Source of the DNA: Microglena sp. YARC
Taxonomy: Eukaryota; Chlorophyta; Chlorophyceae; Chlamydomonadales; Chlamydomonadaceae
NCBI GenBank assembly: GCA_022414725.1
Contig: CM039463.1
Location: 51,059,930 to 51,123,929, forward strand
Reading direction: 5' to 3'
DNA length: 64,000 bases
Every line of letters begins with the position of its first letter. The stretch's first letter is position 1. Below, in pieces: positions 31,027-45,000 of this stretch. Under the pieces are notes generated by a model. It ran no database searches and had not been told where the DNA came from. It was given only the letters and a program-made list of their open reading frames with translations. The position numbers were made by a program, and so were the translations under genes.

Positions 31027-31445
31027 GTAATATTCATTCAATTGGGGCTGGATCGTGGGGAAGGCTATAAACTATACACGGTACCAGGCTTACCCGAAGG
31101 ATAACTATTTATCCCTCCTCTCTTCCCTCCTCCTATGTATCCCTCCTCATCCAACCTTCTAACCTCATCCAACCACCTTCACCACCACACCCCACCCAAA
31201 ACCAACCCAGCCCAGCTAAGCCCAGCCCAAGCCAACCTAAACCTCCTTACCCAACCTATTCCACAACACAACACAGCGCAATACAGTATCTCCAACTCTC
31301 CCCGCTCCTTTTTTCTTTGTGACCGGCCCTGTGCATTCGCCCACCCCCCAAAAGCCTCAGACATCTCATCAAGCCTTATGCAAGAGCCATTTGATTCAAT
31401 AGTGGCTCTTGTTTACTTCTATGTATCATGCTTTGAGAACGCCTA

Positions 31446-31740
31446 GTGGGGCGTGGTATTAAAGGAGCCCTGTCTTACGGCGGTAGAGAACGAGCTGCTA
31501 CTTTACCTGGACAAAGCTACCATGGCGGTTGACAGCGACCGCGGACAGTTAAGCGCACCCGTAGGGATTCGAACCCAGCACCTTTGCACGGGGGACTTGG
31601 AATTGGAAGATAGTCAGCAGAGCCAGGGGTAGATGAGAGCTAGGGGTAGCTGGTAGCTGAGAGCCAGGGGTAGCTGGTAGCTGAGAGCCAGGGGTAGCTA
31701 AAGGGACTTGGCCAATAGACAGAGGACCTGAGATCGAGTA
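31446..31740 (-). mobile_element. tRNA SINE family F copy and short direct repeats
   Basis: 'gtggggcgtggtattaaagg' to 'ttgacagcgacc', then an inverted B box in 'gggattcgaacccagcacc' (31562-31580). 31620-31700 has three copies of 'agagccaggggtagctggta'. Confidence 0.7.
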
Positions 31741-31819
31741 CTACAAGATTATTTATTTGTGTGTGTTTATTTGTTATTTATTAAACCCAATGTCTGAACA
31801 TGATTGGATTCTGCATAGT

Positions 31820-32036
31820 ATGCTCCCTGGTTTCTGTGGATATCGCACGGGGGGACTTGGACTTGGAAGATGGTGGGCAGACAAGAGTTGGCTGAAAAAA
31901 CATGTAACACTCCACTCCACTCCACTCCACTCCACTCCACTCCACTCTAGACTAATCCAATCCAATCCAATCCAATCCAATCCAATCCAATCCAATCCAA
32001 TCCAATCCAATCCAATCCAATCCAATCCAATCCATG
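31820..32036 (+). mobile_element. Family B retroposon with compound (ACTCC)n(AATCC)n tail
   Basis: Body 'tggtttctgtggatatcgca' ... 'gaagatggtgggcagacaag' ... gttggctgaaaaaa, then catGTAAC followed by about seven ACTCC and about sixteen AATCC units. This is the clearest + strand example of the GTAAC-plus-tail ending. Confidence 0.85.
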
Positions 32037-32167
32037 ATTGGCAGGGGGCGACGCGTTGCTGATGGCACCTCAAGAGCTGGCTTGACCCTGGTGCGATCTT
32101 TCGGAAGGCTTTGTTGGACTGTCTTGGAGCTTCCCGAACATGTCATGGTAAGCCATAGCTGCTCATG

Positions 32168-32405
32168 TTTTTGGCGGAGCCCCACCTCCTGGGGGGCATG
32201 AGCCCCCAGATTCACCCTATTGTCCGTTTGTCCGTTCGTCGGACTGAACGACCGACCAAAAAAACGAAGTCTGACACTTCAGCCAACTGTCTCATACCTT
32301 ACTGGCTCTGGTCAGCTCCAGTCTGTTGCCACCTGTCGTTCCGCTGCCAGCACTGTCAACCAGTTTTCCGCGTCGCTTGTGACGCTGCATAGGACTGGTC
32401 TTGCA
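32168..32405 (+). repeat. Interspersed repeat family G copy
   Basis: Begins ttttggcggagcccc and ends 'cgcgtcgcttgtgacgctgc'. Confidence 0.85.
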
Positions 32406-32702
32406 GTGGTGCTGCCAGCTTCAACAGCTATTACCATGAACTAAGAAAGTCCATGCTCGAGATGAACAGCTAAGCTCACGCTCATGAGGGCAAAGAGCAT
32501 ATGGGCGGTCAGTAAACCGAAATATCGACTTCAAGAAATTTGTAAACTGCCAACCTCAAATCAACTTCCTCCTCAGTTCATTCACTCTTCGAAGCAAACT
32601 TCAGTAAGTGTGAATGAACTTAGGATGAAGTTTGCTACGGATCTGAAATCGACTTACTCCTAAGTGCTTTCGCACTTCAAACGATCCGAAGCAAACTTCA
32701 TA

Positions 32703-32917
32703 TCAGTTTTTGTTTTCAAATCTGCAAGTCTTTTTCCTTCTAGCTTTATAGTTCTGGCTTCCTTCAGGGACAGCGTTTTATAGCCTTTCATAGGTTTTAA
32801 GGGCAATTTAAGGCAAATCGAAAACTTGTGTTGTACATTGTATAGCATTTTTTTGCCAAAACAGGGTAAAAACTAGGGATCGCTATATATATTGGGGGGA
32901 AAATCCCTGCTTCGCAA
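32703..32917. mobile_element. hAT-like MITE relative, borders uncertain
   Basis: Aligns with the bounded element at 54531-54731: both contain 'ttttcaaatctg', 'cagggacagcgtttta', and 'gatcgctatatata', and both end in atccctg. No clear 8-bp duplication here. Confidence 0.55.
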
Positions 32918-32929
32918 GTACACATTGCA

Positions 32930-33061
32930 AGTTGCAAGTCCCTCTTGACTCCGTCAAGCCGAGGGCACATTTGGAGTCCAGGAGGGCACCAGGAAAAATG
33001 TAATCATCACCATCATCATCATCATCATCATCATTACCACCACCACCACCATCAGCATCAG

Positions 33062-33093
<32 letters not shown>

Positions 33094-33115
33094 TTATCAT
33101 CATCATCAGCATATC
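32930..33115 (+). mobile_element. Family D retroposon with (CAT)n-type tail
   Basis: 'cttgactccgtcaagccgag' ... 'ggagtccaggagggcaccag' ... gaaaaatgtaat followed by more than 100 bp of cat/cac/cag triplets. - strand copies lie at 13835-13925, 33640-33840, 39620-39715 and 50085-50180. Confidence 0.8.
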
Positions 33116-33354
33116 AAATTTGACAACGTCTCAAAAACGGAATCACGAAGGCAACTAATCGAGAAAACACTCTCCCCCAGCACTCTCGTTAGTACTCTGT
33201 TGTTACTCTTAGGGAGTTTCCCAAGAATATGAGCATAATCATATCACATAAGCACAAGACAGCACTATACATAGCATAAACACATGAGCATGAACATGAA
33301 CATGACACATGAGCATAGACATAGCACAAGACAGCACTATACTTATACCCTGTT

Positions 33355-33450
33355 TGGTGGTTGGCCCCAGTGAAAGCAAAGAGGCTGGCCCCCTCAACCT
33401 TACGCCTCGTAATAAGGCGTACTGCTTATTTATTTATTCATGCCTTGTTC
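33355..33450 (+). mobile_element. Family E retroposon with (ATTT)n tail
   Basis: 'ggccccagtgaaagcaaaga' to 'cgtaataaggcgtactgctt' and atttattt. Related to 4592-4630, 4910-4960 and 58790-59195. Confidence 0.65.
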
Positions 33451-33494
33451 TCGGCACACTGAATGCCACTGGATTGCTGATTGTGCCTATACAG

Positions 33495-33653
33495 GATATG
33501 GTGACTCTCCCTGATGACATCCCTCCAGCTGCTAGGTAAGTGGTGCTCAGTTTGGTACCTTGGTCACACTCTGGTGACGGTGGGGGCGAGGGTGGGGATG
33601 TGCTGCTTAGTAAGTGATGCTCTAGCCACTGACAAGCTCCAGGGCAATGATGA

Positions 33654-33687
<34 letters not shown>

Positions 33688-34793
33688 GGTGGTGATGGTG
33701 GTGATGATGGTGGTGGTGGTGGTGGTGGTGGTGGTGGTGATAATGATGATGATGATGATTGCATTTTTCCTGGTGTACTACTAGACTTCAAATGTGCTCG
33801 CGGCCTGACGGAGTCAAGGGGAACTTATGAATACCGGAAAACATTATGAACATAATTTTATGAATATAACTTATGAATATCACAAAAAACTTATGTGACA
33901 AGCTGCAGTGCAGTAGATGATGGAATGTAGCATGGATGCTGGGACCTTGGCAGGACATATTCAAATACGAGTAGATTGTAGGGTAGCTACATGGATGATG
34001 TGAGATGGGGCCTTTTTGGGATAGATTGTAAGATGGACAGATTGCAGGGTAGCTACATGGATGATGGGGTTGGGGGCTTTTTAGGACATATACAAATATG
34101 ATATATTGCAGGGTTCATACAGGGGTAATGGGAATTGGGGCCTTTTTAGGATAGATTGTAAGATGGACAGATTGCAGGGTAGAAACATGGACTATGGGGG
34201 TTGGGGCCTTTTTAGGACATATTAAAATATGATTAGATTGCAGGGTATTTACAGGGGTGATGGGGGTTGGGGCCTTGCTAATGATAGATTGTAAGATGGG
34301 CAGATTGGAAGATGGACAGACTGCTGGGTAAATACAGGGATGATGGGGGTTGGGGCCTTTTTTAGGACATTGTATAGGACAGGGTGATGGGGGTCTGGCC
34401 CTTTTTATATTAGATAGAAAGATGGACAGACTGCTGGGTAAATACAGGGATGATGGGGGTTGGGGCCTTTTTCAGGATGGATTGTAAGATGGATAGATTG
34501 CAGGGGAGATACAAGGATGTTATTTTTGACAGTGTTGTGTCGTGTTGTGATGCGATACGATGTGATGTGGTGTGGTGTGGTGATGTTTTCGACTGTGGTG
34601 TAATGTTTGGGCACTGTGGATAAATGAGGCCCAACATGGTTGGTGACATGCCACGCAATACAAATGACAAAGAAATACAAGTCACACACATTCATACAAC
34701 CCTTGATACACATCCCCCTGCAGGACCAGAGCCACTGAATCTACTGCTACTGGTGAACAAGAGGAGGCACCCTTAGTGTCAGTCGCTGCCCCC

Positions 34794-34824
<31 letters not shown>

Positions 34825-36057
34825 GCACCCAACCCCCACCTCCCCACCCCAAACCTCCCCCACACACACACATTCATACAATCATTGATACACATCCCCC
34901 TGCAGGACCAGGGTCACTGACTCTTCTGCTGCTGGTAAACAAGAGGAGACACCCACTGTGTCAGTCACTGCCTCTTCTACTGCTGCTGCTCTTGATATGG
35001 GCGTGTCCAAGCCAATGAAGCTGGCTATGCCTGGTATGTGTTATTTGATATATTTTATTTATTATTGAGAACATTGCTGCTGCTTCATATATGGGTGTGC
35101 CCAAGCAAAGGAAGCTGGTTATATCTGGTATGTGTTATTTTATCTATTTTATTTATTATTGATAACATTGCTGCTGCTTTATATATGGGTGTGTCCAAGC
35201 TAAGGAAGCTGGCTATACCTGTTATTTGTTATTAGTTATTTTTATATTAGCTTTTGCTTTAGCTAGTCTATAAGCTTTGGGTTCCCATCCTTTCTTTTTT
35301 ATAGCCCTCCCCTCCCCCCCCCCCCCGGCCCCCCCCCGGTTTATTTCTGCAACTCAACTCAACAACTCGCAACTCAACTCAATACAACTCAATAACTCGC
35401 GAGTCAACAGCAACTTAACAACTCGCAAGTCACCATCAAGCAGCTCAACTCGCAACTCGCGACTCGGCAACTCAGCAACTCAACTCAACTCTACAACTCG
35501 CAACTCAACTCAACTCAACTCAACAACTCGCAACTCAACTCAACAACTCGCAACTCAACTCAACAACTCGCAACAAGCAAATCAACAACTCGCGACTCTA
35601 CAACTCGCAACTCAACAGACACAACAAACAATACCAAAAGCCAGCTGAGTGGGGTGGTCATTCTAGAATCCTGCTATTCGTCGAACCGCGCAGCTGCCCC
35701 CCCCAACCCCCCCAACCCCTGGAAGCTAACCCCCCAAACCCCCCCCCCCAACCCCCCCCAACCCCTGGAAGCTAATCTCCCTCCAACCCCCCCCCCCCCC
35801 CCAACCCCCCAACCCTGGAAGCTAATCTCCTCCAACCCCCAACCCCCCCCCAACCCCCCCAACCCCCCTTCAACCCCCAACCCCCCACCCACCCCCCAAA
35901 CCCCTTCAACCCCCCAACCCCTGGAAGCTAATCTCCCTCGGCCACTACGTGCCGGCTGTCTTTTCTTTTCTTTCTTTATTATTGATAACATTGCTGCTGC
36001 TTCATGGGCGTGTTCAAGCAAAGGAAGCTGGCTACATCCGGTTTGTGTTCTTCTACT

Positions 36058-36091
<34 letters not shown>

Positions 36092-39000
36092 TATGTATTC
36101 TTTATTTATTAGCTTATTATTTATTTATTATTATTTATTAATCAGTTCATGAGTACTCGTAGGAAAGGTTGGCCACTGCTCAAACATGATGGCAATGCGC
36201 AGGCTAATTCAAATTCAAATTCAGATTCAGACATGCTAAGACATAATGGCGATGCACAGGCTAATCCGAATTCAAATTCAGATTCAGACAGACTCTTACT
36301 TTATCGCAATGCGCGGGCTAATTCAAATTCAAATTTAGATTTAGACATGATGGCCATGCATAAGCTTATTCAAATTCAGATTCAGACATGATGGCCATGC
36401 GCAGTCTAATTCAAATTCAAATTCAGATTCAGACATGATAGCCATGTGTAGGCTAATTCAAATTCAGATTCAGACATGATGGCCATGCGCAGTCTAATTC
36501 AAATTCAAATTCAGATTCAGACATGATAGCCATGTGCAGGCTAATTCAAATTCAGATTAAGACATGATGGCCATGCGTAGGCTACTGGAGTTCCTAGTAA
36601 CTTCCAATCTGGATAACTACTTGTCTAACATTCGTCAAAATGGCCCAGTGGCTGGCTTAGGGAGCTGCCTAGAGGCTGCTGCTAGTAGCTGAAAATAAAA
36701 GCTACGATCCCCAAACGTAGCCAGTAGCTGATAATAAAAGCTATGATCCCAAAACGTAGCTAGTAGCTGAATATAAAAGCAATTATCCCATGGCTTCCAT
36801 CATGCACCTTCTCCAAGGTTGATCGAGTCTCTTTTTACTACTTGGCTACCCCTTGAACATACACACATACACACACATACATACGCACCTATGCCTATAC
36901 ACACATACATACACACACATACATACGCACCTATGCCTAAACACACATACACACACGCACATACATACGCACCTATGCCTATACATACATACACACACAT
37001 ACATACATACACACCTATGCCTACATCTGCTCTCTTGTTCCGCAGTAGGATCTAAAAGGGCAGCCCCTCTGGCTGAAACTGATACATTGCTGCACAAGAC
37101 TGCTGCCACAGTGGTAGGGACTGGCTCGCATGTGCAGCAACCGGCTGGATCACAGGTAATCCAATTTGAAAGATTTACCGGCCCTGTTCACAGTTGAACA
37201 TGTCCATTAATAGCAAGACTGCTATCACTGTTTAGCATTCCCATTGCTGCACAAGACTGCTGCCACAGTGGTAGGGACTGGCTCGCATGTGCAGCAACCG
37301 GCTGGATCACAGGTAATCCAATTTGAAAGATTTACCGGCCCTGTTCGCAGTTGAACATGTCCATTAATAGCAAGACTGCTATCACTGTTTAGCATTCCCA
37401 TTGCTGCACAAGACTGCTGCCACAGTGGTAGGGACTGGCTCGCATGTGCAGCAACCGGCTGGATCACAGGTAATCCAATTTGAAAGATTTACCGGCCCTG
37501 TTCGCAGTTGAACATGTCCATTAATAGCAAGACTGCTATCACTGTTTAGCATTCCCATTGCTGCACAAGACTGCTGCCACAGTGGTAGGGACTGGCTCGC
37601 ATGTGCAGCAACTGGCTGGATCACAGGTAATCCAATTTAAAAGATTTACCGGCCCTGTTCACAGTTGAACATGTCCATTAATAGCAAGACTGCTATCACT
37701 GTTTAGCATTCCCATTGCTGCACAAGACTGCTGCCACAGTGGTAGGGACTGGCTCGCATGTGCAGCAACCGGCTGGATCACAGGTAATCCAATTTGAAAG
37801 ATTTACCGGCCCTGTTCGCAGTTGAACATGTCCATTAATAGCAAGACTGCTATCACTGTTTAGCATTCCCATTGCTGCACAAGACTGCTACCACTGTGGC
37901 AGAGACTGGCCCGCATGTGCAGCAACCGGCTGGATCTCAGGTAATTCAATTTGAAATATTTGCTGGCCCTTACAGTAGTTTTAGCATTCCCATTAATAGC
38001 AAGACTGCTACCACTGTGGCAGAGACTGGCCCGCATGTGCAGCAACCGGCTGGATCTCAGGTAATTCAATTTGAAAGATTTGCTGGCCCTTACAGTAGTT
38101 TAAAATTCCCATTAATAGCAAGACTGCAACCACAGTGGCAGAGACTGGCCCGCATGTGCAGCAACCGGCTGGATCGCAGGTAATTCAATTTGAAAGATTT
38201 GCTGGCCCTTACAGTAGTTTTAGCATTCCCATTAATAGCAAGACTGCTACCACTGTGGCAGAGACTGGCCCGCATGTGCAGCAACCGGCTGGATCGCAGG
38301 TAATTCAATTTGAAATATTTGCTGGCCCTGACAGTAGTTTTAGCATTCCCATTAATAGCAAGACTGCTACCACTGTGGATGAGTCTGGCCCGCATGCGCT
38401 GCAACCGACTGGGTCGCAGGTAATCAAATTTGGAAGATTTGCTGGCCCTGATAGCAGTTTAACATTCACATTAATAGCAAGACTGTGGATGAGTCTGGCT
38501 CGCATGTGCTGCAACCAGCTGGGTCGTAGGTAACCCAATTTGGAAGCTTTGCTGGCCCTGATAGCAGTTTAGCATTCCCATTAATAGCAAGACTGCTACC
38601 ACTGTGGCAGAGTCTGGATCAGAGTACTTCCAAGCGCGCGCTTTTGCGCGCTGGCGCGCTGCCTTTTTGAGCCCCACTGCGCGTTTCGCGCAGTTTTTTG
38701 CAACCCCCTGTGGGCGCAGCAAGCAATATTTGCGCTTTTTGCACTACAAAGCGCAGTTTGTTTTTACAAGTGCGCTAAAGCCCTGGCCAATTTGGTCAAT
38801 GGAAGTACCCTGGTCTGGATCCCATGCGCTGCCACCAGCAAGTTTAGGGGTTAGGGTTTAGGATTATCTCTCAGGTACAATCAACTATGGCCTGTCTATG
38901 ACAATATAATGTAGGCAGTGCACTCAGCTGGGAGGATAGTAGAACCTGGCTCCCATATGCTGCATTCAGCAAGCTCTCAGGTGCAATCAACTATGGCCTG

Positions 39001-42000
39001 TCTATGACAATATAATGTAGGCAGTGCACTCAGCTGGATCTCAGGTAACTCAATTTGAAAGATTTGCTGGCCCTGTTGGCAGTTACAATCAACTATGGCC
39101 TGTCCATGACACTATAATGCAGGTAGGTGCGTAGGTAGGTATTTAGGTAGGTAGGTAGGTAGGTACGTATAATTGTGCTGCGCGAGCCAGTACACCACGG
39201 CCAGTAGAAGACTAGGACAGGTCTTATCAGCGGGAGCACCTCGTGAATCACCCATCTTTGTTAGGTTTACGTTGCATTGCTTACTGTGTATTGTTCTGCC
39301 TCTCTCTCTGGAAAAAAGTGATTTGTTTGCTTGCATTTTCCTGGTATTTTTGTTTACTACCGTATTTAAGACAATGAGCAGCTGAATTTCTGGCTATAGC
39401 TATGTAACCCAGTTTAAGTTCAAGGATTGCTCTGCCTACTCAAATGTGTAATGTAGGTAGTTGGTCAAACGATTGTTTGGGGTTCTGTTCATCAATGCCT
39501 TTTCTTTTTAGCCCTTCCTGTCACGGTTGGGCAAGTCCTTTTAGCCAAGTTGGCTTTCCCCTGGACTGTAACAAAATCCACAGGCACGAACATAGTGAAG
39601 GCTAAGCGTATTGGTATGAGCAGTGATGATGATCTTGACGATTACATTTTTCCTGGTGCCCTGCTGGACTCCAAATGTGCCCGCAGCTTGACGAAGCCAA
39701 GGGGGACTTATTTAATAATGAAGCATATTCCAAATACACACGGACCAGTGAGCTAACCAGAATGATGCATATATGTGGTATTTTGCCTATTTGGCTTACC
39801 CCTGGACTGTAACATCCATACAGGTAGTGAACTCAGCTGGGAGGACGGCAGAGTCGGGATCACAGGCTGTGCAGTGGGCAGAGGAGGTGGTGGTGGACAG
39901 TGCGAAGAGTATGAAGGTGCTTCTTGCTGTAGCCATGCAACGACTGGCCATTACAACGGCTGTCCTTCAAGTCCAGGTGGGTGAATAAAAGTACGAAGTA
40001 CTGGCCGTAAAACGGCTGTTATCCAAGTCCAGGTGGGTGAAGAAAAGTACGAAGTACTGGCTGTAATAACGGCTGTTATCCAAGTCCAGGTGGGTGAAGA
40101 AAAGTACGACGTACTGGCTATAACCACGGCTGTCCTTCAAGTCCAGGTGGGCGAAGAAAAGTGCAACGTACTGGCTATAACAACGGCTGTTATCCAAGTC
40201 CAGGTGGGTGAAAAAAAGTACAACGTACTGGCTGCAACAACGGCTGTCTTCGAAGTCCAGATGGGTGAAGAAAAGTACAAATTACTGGCTATAACAACGG
40301 CTGTTATCCAAGTCCAGATGGGTAAAGAAAAGTACAATGTACTGCCTGTAACAACGGCTGTCCTCCAGGTCCAGGTGGGTGTGCATCCCTTAAATGTGAA
40401 GGTACAGACAGGCCCAGGGTGGAGACTAGGGCGAGGTTTAAGTTGAAGTTTAAGATACAGGATACAGGTACAGATAAAGTTAACACACAACACACACGAC
40501 ACACAGCACCCCCACCACCCCCACCAGCCCACCCACATACTCCCTGACATTGATGTTGACCCATGCGCAGGGGGGATTCGAGCCATCAGTGAAGGGCTTT
40601 CTTCCTACCTTGATTGGAATCACCACACATACACACACACTCCACACACACACACTCCACACACAAACACACACACACAACACCCCCACCAGCCCACCCA
40701 CATACTCCCTGACATTGACGTTGGCCCATGTTCAGGGGGAATTCAAGCCATCAGCCAAGGGCTTTCTTCCTACCTTCATTGGCATCACCACACATGCACA
40801 CACACTCCTAGCACCACACAACACACACATCACCCCCACCAGCCACCCACATACTCCCTGACATTGACTTTGACCCATCCGCAGGGGGTATTCACGCCAA
40901 CAGTCAAGGGCTTTCTTCCTAACTTGATTAGCTTCACCTCACATACACACACACTCCACACACAAACACATACACACTCCACACACACACCAGCCCACCC
41001 ACATACTCCCTGACATTGACTTTGACCCATGTGCAGGGGGTATTCACGCCAACAGTCAAGGGCTTTCTTCCTACCTTGATTGGCATCACCACACATACAC
41101 ACACACTCCACACACAAACACGCACACACTCCACACACACACCAGCCCACCCACATACTCCCTGACATTGACGTTGACCCATGTGCAGGGGGTATTCAAG
41201 CCATCAGTGAAGGGCTTTCTTCCAACCTTGATTGGCTTCCTATGCCTCTTGCCCATGGCGGTGGCTCTGTTAAAGTCAGTGAATGCTACCAAGAAGCTTA
41301 CCTCAACCACCACTACAGCTGTATTGCCTGAACAGGCACAGCCCAGTACCTCAACCACCACTACAGCTGTCTTGCCTGAACAGACACAGCCCAGTACCTC
41401 AACCACCTCTACAGCTGTCTTGCCTAATCAGGCTCAGCCCACTATGAGCAGCACCTCCCCTGACCAGCCAGATCCTGAGCAGTACTCCTCCTTGGACAAG
41501 GACACGCCACGTCCGGTTGATCTTTCCATTCTGGGTCACAGCACTACTGGGATGGACAAGGACACGCCACCTCTAGTTGATCTTTCCATTCTGGGCCTCA
41601 GCACTGCTGGGAAGGGCTTGCCTCCTGTGCCTCCCCCCCTTCAGGCAGTTGCACGCACACACCGTGCCTTGCGTCTTGACACAGTTCTGAACAATGCGCT
41701 CATCCGGTCCCTTGGCCCTGACGCCCTGCCTCATGCTCGGGGCACTGATCTCGTGGTTGATCACTCCCCCCTTGGGACGACCCCACAGCGCCCACAAGAG
41801 GCATATGTAGGCCTAGCCAAGTCGGAGCACTCCAGGGGCACCGACCTCGTGGTTGATACCTTGTGTCTCGACACAGTTCTGAACAATGCACTCATTCGGT
41901 CCCTTGGCCCTGATGCCCTGCCTCACGCTCGGGGCACTGACCTTGTGGTTCAAGACTCTACCCTTGAGACGATCCCCACACCCCACAGCACCCCCACAGC

Positions 42001-45000
42001 ACCCCAACCCAACCCAACGCACCCCCACAGCACCCCACCGCACCCGCACGAGGCATATGCAGGCCCAGCCAAGTCTGTGCATCCCGGGGTACCACCCTCT
42101 TGGAGCACCTTCGTGGACCAAGTTTTAGAAAGTTCCCTCATCTCCTCCCTGGGCCCGGATGCTTTGACCCATTTGAGGTCAACCCAGGCCCCCCTTGAAG
42201 GCTCGCCCCTCCATGCGAGGTCAACCCAGGCCCCCCTTGTAGGCTCGACACTCCATGTGAGGTCAACCCAGGCCCCCCTTGCAGGCTCGCCCCTCCATGT
42301 GAGGTCAACCCAGGCCCCCCTTGTAGGCTCGAGCCTAGAGCTAGAGACCAACAGTACTTCACGACTGTTGGAGGCAGCTGGCAACTCGTCTGCCCAGGGC
42401 AAGGGAGAGGGCAGCATCAAGCCGCCCATCGGTGTATGGCCTGGCCTTGCTCTCTTTGGTTTCATGGGCACTGCAATGGGCCCATACCACTGCCAGGATG
42501 CGCTGAGCTTGAACGATGTGCTGGACATCCCTCTCCTTGAGCAGCTTGTGGTCAACGAGGTTGAGGAGTCCCAGCAGATCCAAGAACCCGTAGTGAAAGA
42601 GACCATGCATGCAAAGGACATCTTTGTCTTTGAGCAGGTCCAAGAGACTCAGAAGCTTGTGGTCAACGAGGTTGAGGAGGCCCAGGATGCCCAAGAGGTC
42701 GTGCTAAAAAAGGCCATGCAGGCCAAGGATGTTCCTGTCTTTGAGCAGGTCCAGGAGATCCAGAAGCTTGTGGTCGACGAGGTCCAGGATACCCAAGAGA
42801 TTGTGGTGAAAGAGACCATGCAGGCCAAGGATATCCCTTTCTTTGAGCAGCTCTCGGTCATGGATTCCAAGGAGCTGCTGGAGAGGCTGAGTGTTGAGAC
42901 ATCTGTGGCCTTGGTTACAGAGGCTCAAGTCCAGGAGATGCTTGAGTGGGGATCTCGACCAGCTGGGTTGTTCATGATCAGTGCTGAGGGCTCTCCCTTG
43001 CCTGCTGCTATGGTGGCAGAGGCCCAAGTCCAGGGCACCCAAGAGGACGTGGTAAAAGAGGCCATGCAGGCGAAGGATATCCCTGTGTTTGAGAAGGTCC
43101 AAGAGACCCATAAGCTTGTGGTTGACGAGGTTGAGGAGGTCCAGGATAGCCAAGAGATTGTGGTGAAGGAGGCCATGCAGGCCAAGGATATCCCTTTCTT
43201 TGAGCAGCTGTCTGACAAAGATTCCAAGGAGCTGCTGGAGAGGCTAGATGTTGAGACATCTGTGGCCTTGGTGACAGAGGCTCAAGTCCAGGAGATGCTT
43301 GAGTGGGGATCTCGACCAGCTGGGTTGTTCATGATCAGTGCTGAGGGCTCTCCCTTGCCTGCTGCTATGGTGGCAGAGGCCCAAGTCCAGGGCACCCAAG
43401 AGGACGTGGTAAAGGAGGCCATGCAGGCGAAGGATATCCCTGTGTTTGAGAAGGTCCAAGAGACCCATAAGTTTGTGGTCGACGAGGTTGAGGAGGTCCA
43501 GGATAGCCAAGAGATTGTGGTGAAGGAGGCCATGCAGGCCAAGGACATCCCTTTCTTTCAGCAGCATTCGGACGTGGATGCCAAGGAGGTGCTGGAGGCG
43601 CTGAGTGTTGAGACGTCTGTTGCCATGGTTACAGAGGCCCAAGTCCAGGAGATGATTGAGTGGGGATCTCATCCGTTCGGGTTGTTCATGATCAGCGCTG
43701 ATGGCTCCACCCAGACAATGGAACCTGGTGCCAGCGCTAATGTGGATGCCCAGGAGTTGCTTGAGACGCTGAGCGTCAAGACGTCTGTTGCCATAGTTAC
43801 CGAGGCCCAAGCGCCCGTGGTCAACGAGGTCCAGGAGAAGCAAGAGCTCGTAGTGAAAGAGGCCAAGCAGGCCAAGGACATTCCTTTCTTTCAGCAGCTG
43901 TCGGACGAGGATTCCAAGGAGCTGCTGGAGATGCTGAGTGTTGAGTCTGTGGCTTTGGTTACAGAGGGCCAAGTCCAGAAGATGATTGGATGGGGATTTC
44001 AACCAGATGGCTTGTTCATGACCAGCGCTGATGGCTCTCCCATGTCTGCTGCTGCATCTCATCAAACCCCAGTGACAGAGACTGGTGTAAGCGGCGAGGC
44101 TGGGGAGTTGGATGCCCTCTGGTCTGCCGCTGCATCTCAGCAGCCCCCTGTGATAGGCGCTGGTGTAAGCGGCGAGGGAAATTCTAACCTGGTGTGCGGT
44201 GCTGGCCCTTACTGCGAGATTGATCCCAGGCTGGGGCAGGAGCTCCATGCAGAAGCACCCCTGGTGGGAGATTCCAAACTGGTGTGCGGTGCTGGCCCTT
44301 ATTGCGAGATTGAGCCCAGACTGGGGCAGGTGGTCCATGCAGAAGCACTCCTGGTGGGAGATTCCAAACTGGTGTGTGGTGCTGGCCCTTCTTGCGAGAT
44401 TGAGCCCAGACTGGGGCACGTGGTCCATTCGGAGGCACCCCTGGTGGGAGGTTCCAACATGGTGTGCGGTGCAGGCCCTTATTGCGAGATTGAGCCAGTG
44501 CTCAAGCTGGAGCTCCATGCGGAAGCACCCCTGGTGGGAGATTCCAAAGTGGTTTGCGGTGCTGGCCCTTATTGCGAGATTGAGCCAAAACTCAAGCACG
44601 AGCTCCATGTGGAGGTAGCCCTGGAGACTGAAGATGGCCGGGGTATCTCTCGGTGGCATGGGCAGACGCTCGAGGCCAACATTGCGTCCCTTGTCAGAGT
44701 TCTGGAGCGCCAAGCAGCGGACCTTGTAACTGAGGCGGAGCTTGTAGCCGAGGCTAAGGTTCTACCTGAGGCTGAGGTTGTAGCTGAGATTGAGTTTACA
44801 GCAGAGATGGAGCTTGAAGCCGAGGCGAAGGTTGTAGCTGAGGCAGAGCTTGTAGCTGAGACTGGGGTTGCAGCTGAGGCGGAGCTTGTAGCAGAGGCGG
44901 AGCTAGTAGCTGAGACTGAGGTTGTAGCAGAGGTGGAGTTTGTTGCTCAAGTTGAATTTGTAGCAGAGACGGAGCTTGTAGCTGAGGTAGAGCTTGTAGC

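Noticed and set aside
34776..35018. Poly-Pro/His ORF
   Set aside because: Produced by poly-C and CACA tracts upstream of the exon at 34906.
38620..38812. Bacterial-like GC-rich island or contamination
   Set aside because: Exact 8-bp duplication and inverted ends show it is a short transposon.
40550..41168. ORFs over the acceptor-side copies as separate genes
   Set aside because: They are repeated partial exon starts broken by (CA)n; only the last copy continues into a long coding exon.
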